Source: Ochotona curzoniae (taxonomy: Eukaryota; Chordata; Mammalia; Lagomorpha; Ochotonidae). Taken from it: a DNA stretch of 64,000 nt. The notes under the pieces were generated by a model. It was given only the letters and a program-made list of their open reading frames with translations, searched no databases and was not told the DNA's origin. The DNA is taken from assembly GCF_017591425.1 (NCBI RefSeq), contig NW_024467120.1:7750001-7814000 (forward strand), given 5' to 3'. Shown here in pieces: positions 21,094 to 32,071 of this stretch (positions are counted from its first letter, which is position 1; each line of letters begins with the position of its first letter). The position numbers and the translations under genes were made by a program.

Positions 21094-22405
21094 AGCTATT
21101 AGGAAAGAAAAGTAAAGGAACAAATATATGGCTTTACTGATCAATTCCACCAAGCATTCAAAGGATTACACCAATCCTTAAATTATTTCAAAAAAATAGG
21201 AGAGGGAATTCTCCCAAATTTATTCTGATTTTGGTACTACATTGATAGCAAAAGAGACAAGGACATGAATTTTTAAAAGTTACAGGCCAGTATTACTAAA
21301 GAACATAGTTGCAAAAATTCTAAAGAAAAAATGCTATCAAATTGAACCTGATGGCTGATTAGAATCCTCATTCATCACAGTGAAGTAGGATTCACCCCAG
21401 GGATGCAAGGCTAGTTCACCAACCTCAAATTGATAAATGTTATTCACTGCATCAACAGAATAAAGGGCAAAAATAAGAATTTTCAGATACAGAAATGTGA
21501 TTTGTTAAGTTCAGTGTCCCATGACAAAAAACCCTGACCAAATCTGGTATAAAAGGGACCTACTTTAACCAATGTACAGCATATACACAAGCCAAAATCT
21601 AGTATCATATTGAATGGTGAAAAGATGAGCTTTCTCTAAAAGTCTGGAACAAGTCAAGGATACCTACTTTCACTCAACATAATACAGAAGGTGACAGATG
21701 AAAGAAAAAGATCATCCAAATTCGGAAGAATGAAGTCAAATTTCCACTCTGCAGAAAACTCCAAAGATCCAGTGGAAAGCTGTTAGCATAAACAAATTCA
21801 TTGACTTTGTATCCTACAACTTCAATGTGCAAAAGTCAGCAACACTGTCATATACCTGCAGTGAATTGCCCAAAAAGATATGAAGGCAATTCCATGTTTG
21901 ATAGTTACAGAATAAAAAATACCTGCTAATAAATTAACCAGACAGATAAGACTTCTACAGTGAAAACTATAATTAACTGATGGGTTAAATGAAGCAAACA
22001 GAAATGGGAAGACATCCCATGTTCATGGATTTGGGAAGTCAATCTCATTAAAATGTACATATTACTCAAAGCAATTTTTAGATAGAAAACCTGACCAAAA
22101 TCCCAGTGTCATTTTTCTCAGACCTAGGAAAAACTCTTACATATGTAACTACAAAAGACCCTGAATGAACAAAGCAGTCTTGAACAAAATGAACAAAGCT
22201 AGAGGCGATATACCATCTGACTTTACAGAGCTGAAGTAATTACAGTAGCACAGATAGCCTAAAAACAGATCCTTCAGACAGTGGAACAGAACAGAGATCC
22301 TAGAAGTGATCCATGCATTAGCCACCATCAGATCCTCACAAAGGTGCTAGGAACACACATTTGAGGAAGGATGGTGTTTTAAATAAATAGTGCTGCTAAA
22401 TTTAG

Positions 22406-22463
22406 ATACGCATGTTCTACACTTGATCTTAGCCAAAAGGCCGAGAAGCGATACGCATGTTCT
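22406..22463. repeat. 13-bp target-site duplication around the U2 insert
   Basis: ATACGCATGTTCT is present at 22406-22418 and at 22451-22463 with no mismatch, exactly flanking the U2 piece. The host sequence on both sides is old L1 ORF2. Confidence 0.95.
22419..22452 (-). pseudogene. RNU2: U2 snRNA 5'-end fragment (first 34 nt), retro-inserted
   Basis: Read on the minus strand from 22452, this is the first 34 nt of U2 spliceosomal RNA without a visible change, including CTTCTCGGCCTTTTGGCTAA. It is bracketed by a perfect 13-bp direct repeat, ATACGCATGTTCT, at 22406-22418 and 22451-22463; the AT at 22451-22452 can belong to either U2 or the repeat. There is no poly-A. U2 is normally about 190 nt, so more than four fifths is missing from the 3' side. 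This is a reverse-transcribed truncated product, not a gene: there is no snRNA promoter context and no Sm site. Confidence 0.93.
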
Positions 22464-23897
22464 GAAGAATCAAAATAGATACCTACTTCCCACCCTTAAC
22501 AGAAATTAACACAAAATGGATTGAAGACTTAATGCAAAAACTGAAATTATGGTACTGTAAGAAAGCATAGGGAGAAAGTTGAAGGACATTTGAACAAACA
22601 AGGATTTTCTGGATCAGATTCCAACATCATAGGAACCAGAAGCAAAAGTGGACAAGTGCAATTTCATTAAACTGAAGAGCTTTTACATACCCAAAGAAAC
22701 AGACAGCCCAGAACATGGGATGAAGTGTACATAAGCTATGCACCTGACAAGGACTTATGATGCAAAATATACAAAGAACCCAAGCAATAGCAAAAACAAA
22801 GGTCAAGGCTGTATTGAGTCTAAACAGGCATTTCTAAAAGGCAAAAAAATGACCAACAGGTAGAGGAAAAAAATGTTTAAAATATCTATTCACAGGAAAA
22901 TAAAAACCACAATGAGATATTGTCTCACTCCACTAAAACTGTTTTATCTTTTTGATAATAACTAAAGTAATTGTTGGTAAAGATCTGGAAAAGAGTAGCC
23001 CTTTGCACTCTGGATGGGAATTTAAATCAGTCCAGTTATTGCAGAAAAAGTGAAAAATAGCACCGCCATACCTCTGGGTATATAAAATCCAAGGAAAATG
23101 CAATTATTCTGTCAAACAGATCTCCGAACTCCTTCACTTATTTCATCACCATTTTTAACAGCCAGGAAACACCAACAAGTGACCATTCTATTACCTGATG
23201 AATAAAGGCTGGTAGCTATACAAAATGAAACTAGCGATAAAAAGCTGAAGTTTCTGATTTTCAACAGCACGCATGGTACTGCTGATTGTGTTAAATGAGA
23301 CAAACCACGCCCAGAAACACAAACATTATAGGATGTAAATCATGAGGAATCTCAGTGAGCTGTCAGAAGTCAAGAACACAGTTGTGACTAGCAGAGGCTG
23401 CAGACGAAAGTGAGGAGAGGGGGTCAGGAAAAACTGGTTGAAGGGCACTGGGGCATAGCTAGAAAGTAGTAGTTCTGGGGTTCTGTTACAACCTAGTAAG
23501 ACGATAGTGTAACTTTCTCTAGAATTAGAAGAAGTTTTCATTATTAGGAAATGTTAAATACATGAGAGTGTAAGTATATTTACCCTGGTTAGATATTATG
23601 CAATGTATTACTACACTGGATCAAAGGATGTTATAACATGTACAATTTTTACATCTATTAGTTTTTACTAGAGATTTAAAACTGATATTACAGAAACAAA
23701 GGGTCATTAGGTTCTATTATGAATAAATATGCCCAAATCGGAAACCCTGTAAGAAACAGATTTGTATAACCTACTAAAATGGAACAATGAAAGCAGAGAA
23801 AACCTGAACAGATCAGTAATGGGACTGAATCAGTAATTTAAAGTTTCCATTAAAATGAAACTCAAGCAGAGATACCTTCATTATTGATTTCTGCACA

Positions 23898-24220
23898 TTA
23901 AAATAAAAAAGTTTAGTGGAAAGTCAGATTTACAGAGAAAAAGACAAAGATCTTCCATCCACTGAATTACTCCTCAGGGGGCCACAACGGCTGGAACTGA
24001 GCCGACCTGACGTCAGGAGCCAGGGGCCAGGAGCTTCCTCTGGGTCTCTTACCAGGCAGGTACAGGGTTCCAAGTCTGGACCATCCTCAACTGATTTCCC
24101 CATCCTCAACTGATTTCCCAGGCCATAAGCAGGGAGCAGCTGGGATTAGAACCAGCGCCATTAAGGAATCCTGGTGCATGCAAGGTGAGAACTTTAGCCA
24201 CTAGGCTACTGTGCTGGGCC
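23898..24220 (-). mobile_element. CSINE, reverse, with a 19-bp internal duplication
   Basis: Reverse copy ending at the antisense head CTACTGTGCTGGGCC. Inside it CATCCTCAACTGATTTCCC occurs twice in tandem (24082-24100, 24101-24119), where other copies have it once. Confidence 0.9.
24082..24119. repeat. 19-bp tandem duplication in a SINE
   Basis: Two identical head-to-tail copies of CATCCTCAACTGATTTCCC. No other SINE copy in the window shows it. Confidence 0.95.
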
Positions 24221-24367
24221 TAAATTCTGGAAACTTTTTAAATAATGCACACAAATTCTTCTCCAAAAAACAAACTATTCCAAACACACTGAAACGAAGG
24301 GTCCCTCCCCAGCTCATACAATGAGACCAGCAATTCTGATAGAAAAACCACAAAAAAGACTCAAAGA

Positions 24368-24469
24368 GTACTCGCTTCAGCAGCACATATACTAAAATTG
24401 GAACAATACAGAGATTAGCATGGCCCCTGCACGAGATGACATGCAAATTCGTGAAGTGTTCCATATTTT
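24368..24469 (+). pseudogene. RNU6: U6 snRNA retropseudogene
   Basis: It covers nearly the whole U6 sequence from the 5' end (GTACTCGCTTCAGCAGCACA) through the central AGATTAGCATGGCCCCTGC to the 3' end (GTGAAGTGTTCCATATTTT), with several substitutions and small deletions such as loss of three bases in the CAGAGAAGATTAGC region. A short A-run follows (24470-24474). AAAAAGAC lies at 24353-24360 and 24470-24477; with a few more similar bases this suggests an eroded target-site duplication. No upstream TATA box or proximal element suggests activity. It sits within old L1 ORF2. Confidence 0.95.
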
Positions 24470-25112
24470 AAAAAGACGATGAAAAAACTATAGACCAATA
24501 TCCTTGATGTACATAAATTTGAAAATACCCAAAACACTAACAAATTAAATTCAATTGCATCTCAAGAAGAAGTCAGGTTCCCATGATGAAGTTAGATTCA
24601 TCCCAGAAATGTGGTGTTGGTTCAACATACACAAACCAATATATGTGATACATAACAGAATGAAGGATAAAAATAATTTGATCATTTCATTAGACACAGA
24701 GAAAGTACTTGAGAAAATTGATTTATCATTATTTAAGTCAATAAAAGGATTACACCTCAAATTAAGGAAGGCTGTCAGTGATAAACTCACAGCCAAAGGC
24801 ATTGCTGATGGGGAAAAGCCGAAAGGATTTTCTGCAGTATCTGGAATCAAAGGTGTCTATTCTCTCATTCAATTTCATATTTGAAATCTTAGAACAGTTA
24901 AGACAAAAGATATACAAATAGCAAAGGAAAAAGTCGTTACCTTTGATATGCTCCTTTATATAGGAAAACCTAAATACTCTACCAAAAGACTACTGGATCT
25001 GTGAAGTTGAACACCATATACAAAAAAAGACACTTTTATGTACCAGTGAGGCACTCACTCAAAGTTAAGTAACAGTTCTATTCACAATCGCTATTTGAAA
25101 AAAAAAAAAAAG

Positions 25113-25430
25113 GCATTGTGCCGGCCCCCAGCTTTAGTTTGCTCCTCTTCCACCTGCAAGTGACAGGATCCCACGTGGGTGCTGCTTCATGTCCCGGCTG
25201 CTCCACTTCCCATTCAGCTCCCTGCGTGCGGCTAGGAAAGCCGAGGAGAAATGGCCCAAAGCCATGGGACCCTGCATCCACACAGGAGACCTGAAAGAGG
25301 CTCCTGGCTTCGGATCAGCTCAGCTCTGGCTGCTGCGATCACTGGCTGTTGGGGAGTGAACCAGTGGGTGAAAGATCTTTGTTTCTCCTGTAAGTCTGCC
25401 TTTCCAATAAAAGGGAATCTTCAAAAACTG
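25113..25430 (+). mobile_element. CSINE, forward, variant head
   Basis: Body and tail are typical (GTGGGTGCTGCTTCATGTCCCGGCTGCTCC, ending CTTTCCAATAAAAGGGAATC). The head differs from the young copies (GGCATTGTGCCGGCCCCCAGC). The GCTGCTTCATGTCC variant is shared with the copy at 26347-26654, so the two may belong to one subfamily. An A-run precedes the element. Confidence 0.88.
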
Positions 25431-26346
25431 CTTAGCAGTAAGTTTAACCAGGGATGTAAAAGGCCACCATAGTGAAAATAGTTAAACACTGAAAGAAATT
25501 CAGAAAGGCATAGAAGATGAAAATTCTCATATGCATGGACTGGAAATATTAGCATTAAAATGTCTATGCTAACCAAAATGAAATGAAACTGATTTAATGA
25601 TAGATTAAATAAAACTGAACTAGAAAAATAGATCATAAAGTTCATATGCAAGTAATAGGAAAAGCAATCAAAAACAAAAAACTGGAGATATCACAATGCC
25701 TGATTACCCAAACAGTACAGGATCGGCATAAAAACACACGTAAACCAAGGGAATTCAATATAGACCCTAGGAAGGAATTCATGCATTCACAGCCTATTGA
25801 CTCTCAAAGTCAAATACAAATACTGCAAAAGGACAGTTTTTCCAAGAAATGGTGTGTGGGAACTTGATATTCACATTCAGAGGATTAAAACTTGATCCCT
25901 CTGTCTCACTCTTTGCAAAAGGCAACTCCAAATGGATTTAAGATCTAAATACAAATCCAGAAAGTATAAAACTACGAGAGGAAAACGCAGGGGAAACACT
26001 TCACATGGGTGTAGGCAATGGGTGCTTGGCGGGGGGGAGGGCTAAGAATCAAAAGCACATACAACAGAGCAGAACTAGAGATGAGATTCTATTAACCTAT
26101 GAAAGTTCTGTTCAACAAAAGAGAGGGAAGAGAAAACAAAGAATGGAGGGAAATTTCTGCAAACTGTTTGCCTAAGATCCAGGATATAGAAGATGCTCAA
26201 ATGGTACAAAGATAAACAAAATAAATTTTATAAGAACAGAGGACATGAAAATTTTTTCCAAAGAACAAATCCAAGTGACCAATAAATGTGTGAAAAAATT
26301 TCAACATGGCTAGCCATGAGGGAAATGATAGCCAAAAATCACAGTA

Positions 26347-26654
26347 AGGGAGGCCTGCTGCGATGGCTCAGTCCCGGCTGCTCCAGGCTGACTCCTTGCC
26401 GTGCACCTGCCAGGATCCCATACACGTGCTGCTTCATGTCCCAGCTGCTCCATTTCCTACCCAGCTTCCTGTTTGTGATGTGGAAAAGCAGCCAAAGTGC
26501 TTGGGAGCCTGCACCCATGTGGGAGACCCGAGAGAAACTCCTGGCTCCTGGCTTCAGATGAGCTCAGCTCTGGCCATTGAGATCTTCTGGGGAGTGAACC
26601 AGCAGATTTCTCTCTCTCCTCTGTGAATCTGCCTTTCCAATAAAAGTAAATTTA
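26347..26654 (+). mobile_element. CSINE, forward, with target-site duplication
   Basis: Flanked by AAAAATCACAGT (26335-26346) and AAAAATCACAAT (26655-26666). It shares the GTGCTGCTTCATGTCC variant with the SINE at 25113-25430. Confidence 0.92.
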
Positions 26655-27555
26655 AAAAATCACAATGAACTATCATCTGACTCCATTTACAATGGCTACT
26701 ATGCAAGAAAAAAAACACATTATGGTGAGGTTTTGGAGAAAAGAGAACACTTACACATCGCAAGTGGGAATTGAAATTATAAAAACCCTTATAAGACAAT
26801 GTTCATGTTTTTCAAAAACCTAAGAGATCTGTGACACAAACTATCCTATTTGTTACATAACTAAAAATACAATCCCATCAAAGAGAAACTCGCATTGTTG
26901 CTTCATTCACAATAGCTAAGATACAGAAACAATACAGTTGTCCATCAATAGATGAGTGGACAAAGATAATGTGATATATTCACATTATCAGATTATATCA
27001 CATTATGTCACAGGCTATTTCAGTCATAAAAAAAACAAGCTTTTCTATCATTTGCAGAAAAATGTACAACTGGAAAGCATCGTGTTAAGTGAAATTGGAT
27101 TCAACAGCAAGTGTTACCTGTTCTCTCTCACATGGTGTGAATCTAAGTGCTTATGAGAGGTTAGGAAAAGTGAGCGCAGGAGGGGGAGGCTGAGTAACAG
27201 GTTCCAGTACTCCCATTAGACAAATGTGAGTCTAGGGGTCTTCAGGTCCATGGTGCTCCTGGAGTTTACAGTAACCCATTGCATATTTTATGAACAAATA
27301 GGTGATAAGCACTCAAGGGCTCCAATATAGTAAGAATAGAGAAACGGAGGTGTTGAGTCTTTTCATTTGGTCCAAAGTATTATATACATTTGTTAAAATG
27401 TTATTCTATGTTCCATAGATATGTACACTTATCGAGTTTTGAAATGTTTTAAAGATGTTTGTGGACACTGAAATACTTTCTATTAGCCTGATTTGATCAA
27501 TACCCACTGGTCTGTATCAATCTATCACCCATTGTAGCATATATACAGTTAATTC

Positions 27556-28774
27556 CATGAAGAAGGAAATCTCCTTTGCATCTTTCCATGAAAAGCGTAG
27601 CCTGTGCAAACAAAAGAAGATGCTTTTCCTGCTTTCATTAGCTTCTTCAACACCAGGAAGAGTGGAAGCTGTAAGTTTCCTGTCCATTCATACAAGAACA
27701 GTACGAGGGGAGTGAGACAAGGGCTCACTATCATTCATGGAAACACAACAGAGCTGTCATCCTCACAGCTGTCAGCCACTCCCCATCACCTGGTGCTGCC
27801 ACTTTAGTCATCTTAGTGTCAGAAAGGATTAGTAAGAGGTAAAAGAAAACACAACTGAAAATATTCAAAATTTGTCAAATTCAACAATTTCTGTTAAGAA
27901 TTTCTCAGCTGGAAGTAGCATTTGCAAGAACTGTTAAGATTACTTCAGAATGTTCAAGTCCCAGCACTGACTAGAAGCAACACCAAGAACTCCCATCCCA
28001 GAACATGATGTTCTTAACCAAAAGCAATCAACAGAAACCAGCACGCACCTTCCAACTTGGCTAGCACACGAGTAGGCACTTCACAAGAGTCACCTCACTG
28101 AACACCATCACCTTCCCAGCTATTGAAATTTGGAAACCGCTTATTAATTTGTACAGTGTTGAAAGAATTCACTAATAATGAGACAAAAGTAGCAGTGTTT
28201 CCGTTGAGGAAATCTCTAAGCATGATTTCTGTGTTACTGATCACGCATCATGAAGAAATAGGCACGATTTCAAAATAACCCATACTAAAATAAGCTAATC
28301 TGAAAATTTCTTATAGAATGTTGAAGTGCCATCACAGAATTGCTGCACATGAACAACTGTGTTAAAACATCTTCACTACCCAGTGGCCAGCAGCGACTTA
28401 AAAGCAATTTTTCCACATTAAAATGTCTCTAGCTCAGAGGGAATTTTCCCTAGTGCCCCACTGACATTTCCACCCTTCCTCTCTTTCCTTCCAAACGTAA
28501 CGGAATCTATGCTGTGTCAAATTCTGTTCAGTCCGAGGAGATCTCTCACAGCAAAGAAAACCATGTAAGCAATGTCTTTGCATTTTTGTGTGTGGTTAAG
28601 ACAATGTTCTGTGCTTAAAAAAAAGAAAACCCACACACATACAATGGTTTCACTTGTTTTGCATGATCACTGCATATGCAAGGAACTTCCAAAGAGAACT
28701 CAGATAAATTCATCCTGGTGGAAAACGATTTTGAAATCCATGCAGATCCAAGATCTTTAGCTAAAGTTCATAGA
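27556..28774. other. Unique-looking DNA, no feature found
   Basis: First long stretch without an L1. No ORF with a domain, no named repeat. A CACACACATAC run near 28632 is a trivial simple repeat. Confidence 0.5.
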
Positions 28775-29040
28775 AAGGGTGGATATTTTACGCAGCAACC
28801 AGCAACCAAGCCATGGCTTGGGATGCCTGGTTAGAGACGAAGCTCTCCAACTTAACCCCACACCCGAGCACACTGGAAAGCAGCAGGTGATAGCTTAACT
28901 ACTCTTGGATGGAGTTTTGGCTCCCGGCCTCAGCCTGCCTGGAACTGGTCTGCTTATTGTATCTGGGGTTCAAACAATTGATGGGACATCTCTCTTGGTC
29001 ATTCTGTCCATCTCTGCCTTTTAGAAAGATACGTAAGTAA
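28775..29040 (+). mobile_element. Very old CSINE-like element
   Basis: A diverged head (AACCAAGCCATGGCTTGGGATGCCTGG), then ACACTGGAAAGCAGCAGGTGATAGC, then TGGCTCCCGGCCTCAGCCTG, and an end with CATCTCTGCCTTTTAGAAAGATACGTAAG, in the order of a C repeat. Boundaries are approximate. Confidence 0.65.
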
Positions 29041-30072
29041 ATAACTAGAAAGCCAAAAGAAAATAACTTGGAAAAAAGGATGCATGAGTTTCAAACATGT
29101 ATTTATATGAAAATAAGCTCTTTCATTTCGGTTGCCACAAGCTTTCTGGAGTACTTTAAGTACTCTTGGATACGTCAGCAATAAGCCACAGAGCTCACAA
29201 TTGTAATAGTTGCTATGGTAGAAAAGTAGCCAAACTCGAGGCAACTTCAAAAGGAGTCGTGAAACTAAAACCAACAGTGAAAAACAGAAATACTAACATG
29301 ACACAGACAGGTTATCCTTCAAATATAGACATTCTCTACCACCATGTTTCTGTCCCTTCCCACAAGGGTTTGAATGCACACTTTCCGCCATGAGTTTCCA
29401 TACTTTCCCTCCCTTACCAGCTTCACCATTTCTCTTTCTTCCCTGGGTGCATAAAGCAAACACATAGAAAAGCTTAGAGTAGGGATAATTCTCTTACTTG
29501 CAGTCTTCAGACAGGCTGGTTCAGTGGCTCCTTGGTGACTTCAGAATCTTCCATCCTTCTAGGTTTTCTGACCAACATTGTTGGCACGCCGTGTCTGTGT
29601 CCTTGGGTTCTGTCAGGGTCTCAAACTCCAGCTTCCCACTCTTATTTCCAGCAAGAGTTAGGGAGAAGGAGCGACACCAGAAGCTCTTCCAGCTGAGTTG
29701 GCTCCTTTTTAAAGCGCTTTTGTAGGCTCTCTGCCTTATCACTTCCACCTGCTAGCAGCTCAGGGCGTGTCTGCTCATTACTGTGAACCAGCCTGAGCAT
29801 GGGGCTTTTAAAACAGAACAAAATCACGCTCTGTTAGTAATAGTGAAGGGGTCCCCTCATATGGCACCATCAACAGTGAATGCCAAGACTGTCCACCTCA
29901 GTCCACTCAGGCCATCCAGGTCACTCTGTCCTTCCTACTATTTTCCTTCCTGTGGATGTCTTCCTGTTGATTGGCTCCTTCTCATCTGTGTCTTATTTCA
30001 CTGCTGATACAACAGGGTTTGGTCCATGAGACGGTCCCATAGGACCATCTGCTACCACTTGCATTAGAAGTT
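29041..30072. other. Unique-looking DNA, no feature found
   Basis: Several 60-75-codon chance frames on both strands, none with recognisable domains or splice context. Confidence 0.5.
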
Positions 30073-30240
30073 CTAGCACACTGCTTCTCAATCCCATGAG
30101 CAATTTTAAAGAGCTTTAGGTACTGGGCTGCCATCTTCAGAGAAAGTTACATTGGTCTGGGGTACTGCATGGGCATTGGGAAGTCTAAAATCTCCCCCAG
30201 GTGATTCTTCTATGCAACAAAATTTGAGAATCCTGTGCTA
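30073..30240 (+). mobile_element. MER5-type hAT DNA transposon remnant
   Basis: The edges form a terminal inverted repeat: CACTGCTTCTCAA near 30080 against TTTGAGAATCCTGTG near 30221-30235. The CCCCCAGGTGATTCTTCT block just inside the right end is typical of the non-autonomous hAT-Charlie MER5 group. CTAG-containing flanks on both sides may be remains of the 8-bp target duplication. Confidence 0.8.
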
Positions 30241-31239
30241 GGAGTAAGACTCAGCCATTAGGTTAATTCTTCTTAAGGCTATCCAGGTGACTTTTACACA
30301 CACCCAAGAGCACAGAAGGGCCCGCTGATTAGTGTTGAGTTGGGAATAGCTGTGGGCTGCCTTGTTCTTAACAGCTCCAATTTAGGAATCCATAGCACCT
30401 GGGATTTGTCCCCAGACACAGAGTCCACTCTTCAGAGACAGATTAAGGAAAGGGAATAATTCAGTCTTTGCAGACTTGTAAAACTTTTAGCAATTCACAT
30501 AGAAATTCGTGAATATCTTTGTAAAGATTTCCCATCCTTCAGCATTTTGACACCTTGCACCCTTGGCTGGATTGAGGGCCGGATCCCATAGCCATCTCTT
30601 TGCCTTGGCAAGTGGAGAGTGAAGGTGCAGGAGCTGCCTTGCTGGATTTCATGATTCTCTTCCATATGGGTTGCGGATTGTTCGGGCTCCTACTGGAGAT
30701 TTGATGTTCAGGGAATGACTGTTTGCCTGTGACTGTCCTATCCCACCAATTCTGGATGAGTGAGAGGGTGTCGTCTTCCCAAGCTGCCTGCTTTGAATTT
30801 ACAAAGAGGTCAGAAGAAACGTGAACTTACCTTTCCCCTCATCTCTAATGAATAGCAATGAATAATTGACTAGCATTCCTTCCCTTCCCCGGTGCTGGAG
30901 GATTTCACCTATGACAGAATGGAATCGTTTCACAAAACTTGTGAGTGGCGTCAGAACCGTTGGTCCCCAAGCTGTGGGATTAGGCTGAGCTAAGGTCATC
31001 TGGCTAAGTAGAGTCAGTTCCAGTAAGAAACTAAGCCGGAGACTCGCTGAGAATTACCATGAAGGGAAGATCTGGGGTCATGATCAAGTGTAACTGAGAA
31101 GGAAATTTCCCAGATAATATCCCAAAATATCACCCTTATATACCTCATGACTATGCTGAAACTTCTTGAAATTAATTCAAAGACTTAAAGCTCTAAGGGT
31201 ATCTAAAGGAGTTGGTGAAAGTACTAGATCGATTCATTT
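30241..31239. other. Unique-looking DNA, no feature found
   Basis: Mixed sequence. Nothing recognisable by domain, repeat family or RNA fold. Confidence 0.5.
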
Positions 31240-31556
31240 CGGGGTAGGCAATCAGTGTTCTGGCATAATAATTTAACCTGCTGTTTGCAGCGCCAGCTCC
31301 CCAACTGTAGTGCCTGTTAGAAGCTTGACTGCTCTATTTCTGACCCAACTTCCTGCTAACGTGCTGTAAAAGCAGCAGATGAGGGTCTTGGTGCTGGGGC
31401 CCCTGCTACCCCCTGTAGGAGACCCAGAGCTCTTGGCTTCTGGCTGTTTCAACTATTTGGGGGAATGAACCAGTAGGTTCTCTCTCTCATTCTCACCTTG
31501 TTTCCTTCTCCGCCCACCTTTCAAATCCATCCATCAATCTGTCTTTCAAAAGAAAC
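31240..31556 (+). mobile_element. Old CSINE, forward
   Basis: Diverged copy of the older subfamily with TTAACCTGCTGTTTGCAGCGCCAGCTCCC in the head, AAGCAGCAGATGAGGG in the middle and a (CT)-rich end running into CTTTCAAATCC. Confidence 0.85.
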
Positions 31557-31564
31557 CAACGTTA

Positions 31565-31682
31565 TAGCAGCTGCTGTCTCATTTCAACCTCACCATAGCC
31601 CATTTTACAGAACAACTGAGTCTTCGAGGAAGGAGTGAAGTGATTTAACTGGGATCACACAACTAGTAGATGACTGATATCA
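31565..31682 (+). mobile_element. MIR fragment
   Basis: Ancient mammalian-wide SINE: CTCATTTCAACCTCACCATAGCCCATTTTACAGA then GATTTAACTGGGATCACACAACTAGTAG matches the MIR core and its 3' side in order. The young SINE at 31729 lies just downstream. Confidence 0.85.
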
Positions 31683-31728
31683 CCTGAAGAGATTTCTTTA
31701 ATCACTTCCTTTATAGAAGGATAAAGAT

Positions 31729-32057
31729 GGGCCCGGCGCAGTGGCACAGTGGTTAAGGTCCTCGCCTTGCACGCCCGGGATCCCATATGGGCGCCGGTTC
31801 TAATCCCTGGCAGCCCCGCTTCCCTTCCAGCTCCCTGCCTGTGGCCCGGGAAAGCAGTCAAGGACGACCCAAAGCTTTGGGAACCTGCACCTGCGTGGGA
31901 GACCCGGAAGAGGCTCCTGGCTTCGGATCGGCATAGCATCGGCCTTTGCGCTCACTTGGGGAGTGAATCATCGGACGGAAGATCTTCCTCTCTGTCTCTC
32001 CTCTCTGTATATCCGCCTTTCCAATAAAAATAAAATAAATCTTTAAAAAAAAAAAAA
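31729..32057 (+). mobile_element. Youngest CSINE in the window, perfect target-site duplication
   Basis: A full-length tRNA-derived SINE transcribed by RNA polymerase III and copied by L1. An A-box-like TGGCACAGTGGTTAAGG lies at about 31742-31758 and a B-box GGTTCTAATCC at 31796-31806. The unique body ends CTTTCCAATAAAAATAAAATAAATC followed by a poly-A run. AGAAGGATAAAGAT flanks it perfectly at 31715-31728 and 32058-32071. The clean duplication and CpG-rich head indicate a recent insertion; this copy is the best local reference for the subfamily and the main evidence for a pika-like genome. Confidence 0.97.
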
Positions 32058-32071
32058 AGAAGGATAAAGAT

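Larger units (their letters stand above)
17391..23695 (+). mobile_element. Old forward LINE-1, multiply interrupted
   Basis: Blocks in L1 order: an ORF1-like stretch (17391-17720), the endonuclease region of ORF2 (17991-18230, including GGGACTTTGACACCCTACTTT), continuation at 19061-19370 (GATCCAATTGATCAAGG, ACATCTATAGACG), reverse transcriptase (20236-20777 and 21106-22400, including GTAGGATTCACCCCAGGGATGCAAGG near 21385), C-terminal ORF2 to about 23100, and a 3'UTR to about 23695. It is interrupted by two SINEs, a 0.8-kb G-rich insertion, an antisense L1 and a U2 fragment. Many stops. The layering shows that it is older than all of these. Confidence 0.88.
23700..27555 (+). mobile_element. 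Second old forward LINE-1 (ORF2 and 3'UTR)
   Basis: It starts in the pre-reverse-transcriptase region (ACCTGAACAGATCAGTAATGG, then GAATCAGTAA, near 23803-23840). It continues after a SINE and a U6 pseudogene with AAACTATAGACCAATATCCTTGATG (24486) and a reverse transcriptase reading of DTEKVLEKID (about 24695-24725). C-terminal ORF2 sequence continues through 27140 (CACAATAGCTAAGATACAG near 26911), and an L1M-type 3'UTR ends near 27555. Interrupted at 23898-24220, 24368-24469, 25113-25430 and 26347-26654. Confidence 0.88.

Noticed and set aside
31742..31806. tRNA-like A and B boxes
   Set aside because: They belong to the tRNA-derived head of a SINE; no cloverleaf-forming tRNA gene is present here or in the other SINE copies.
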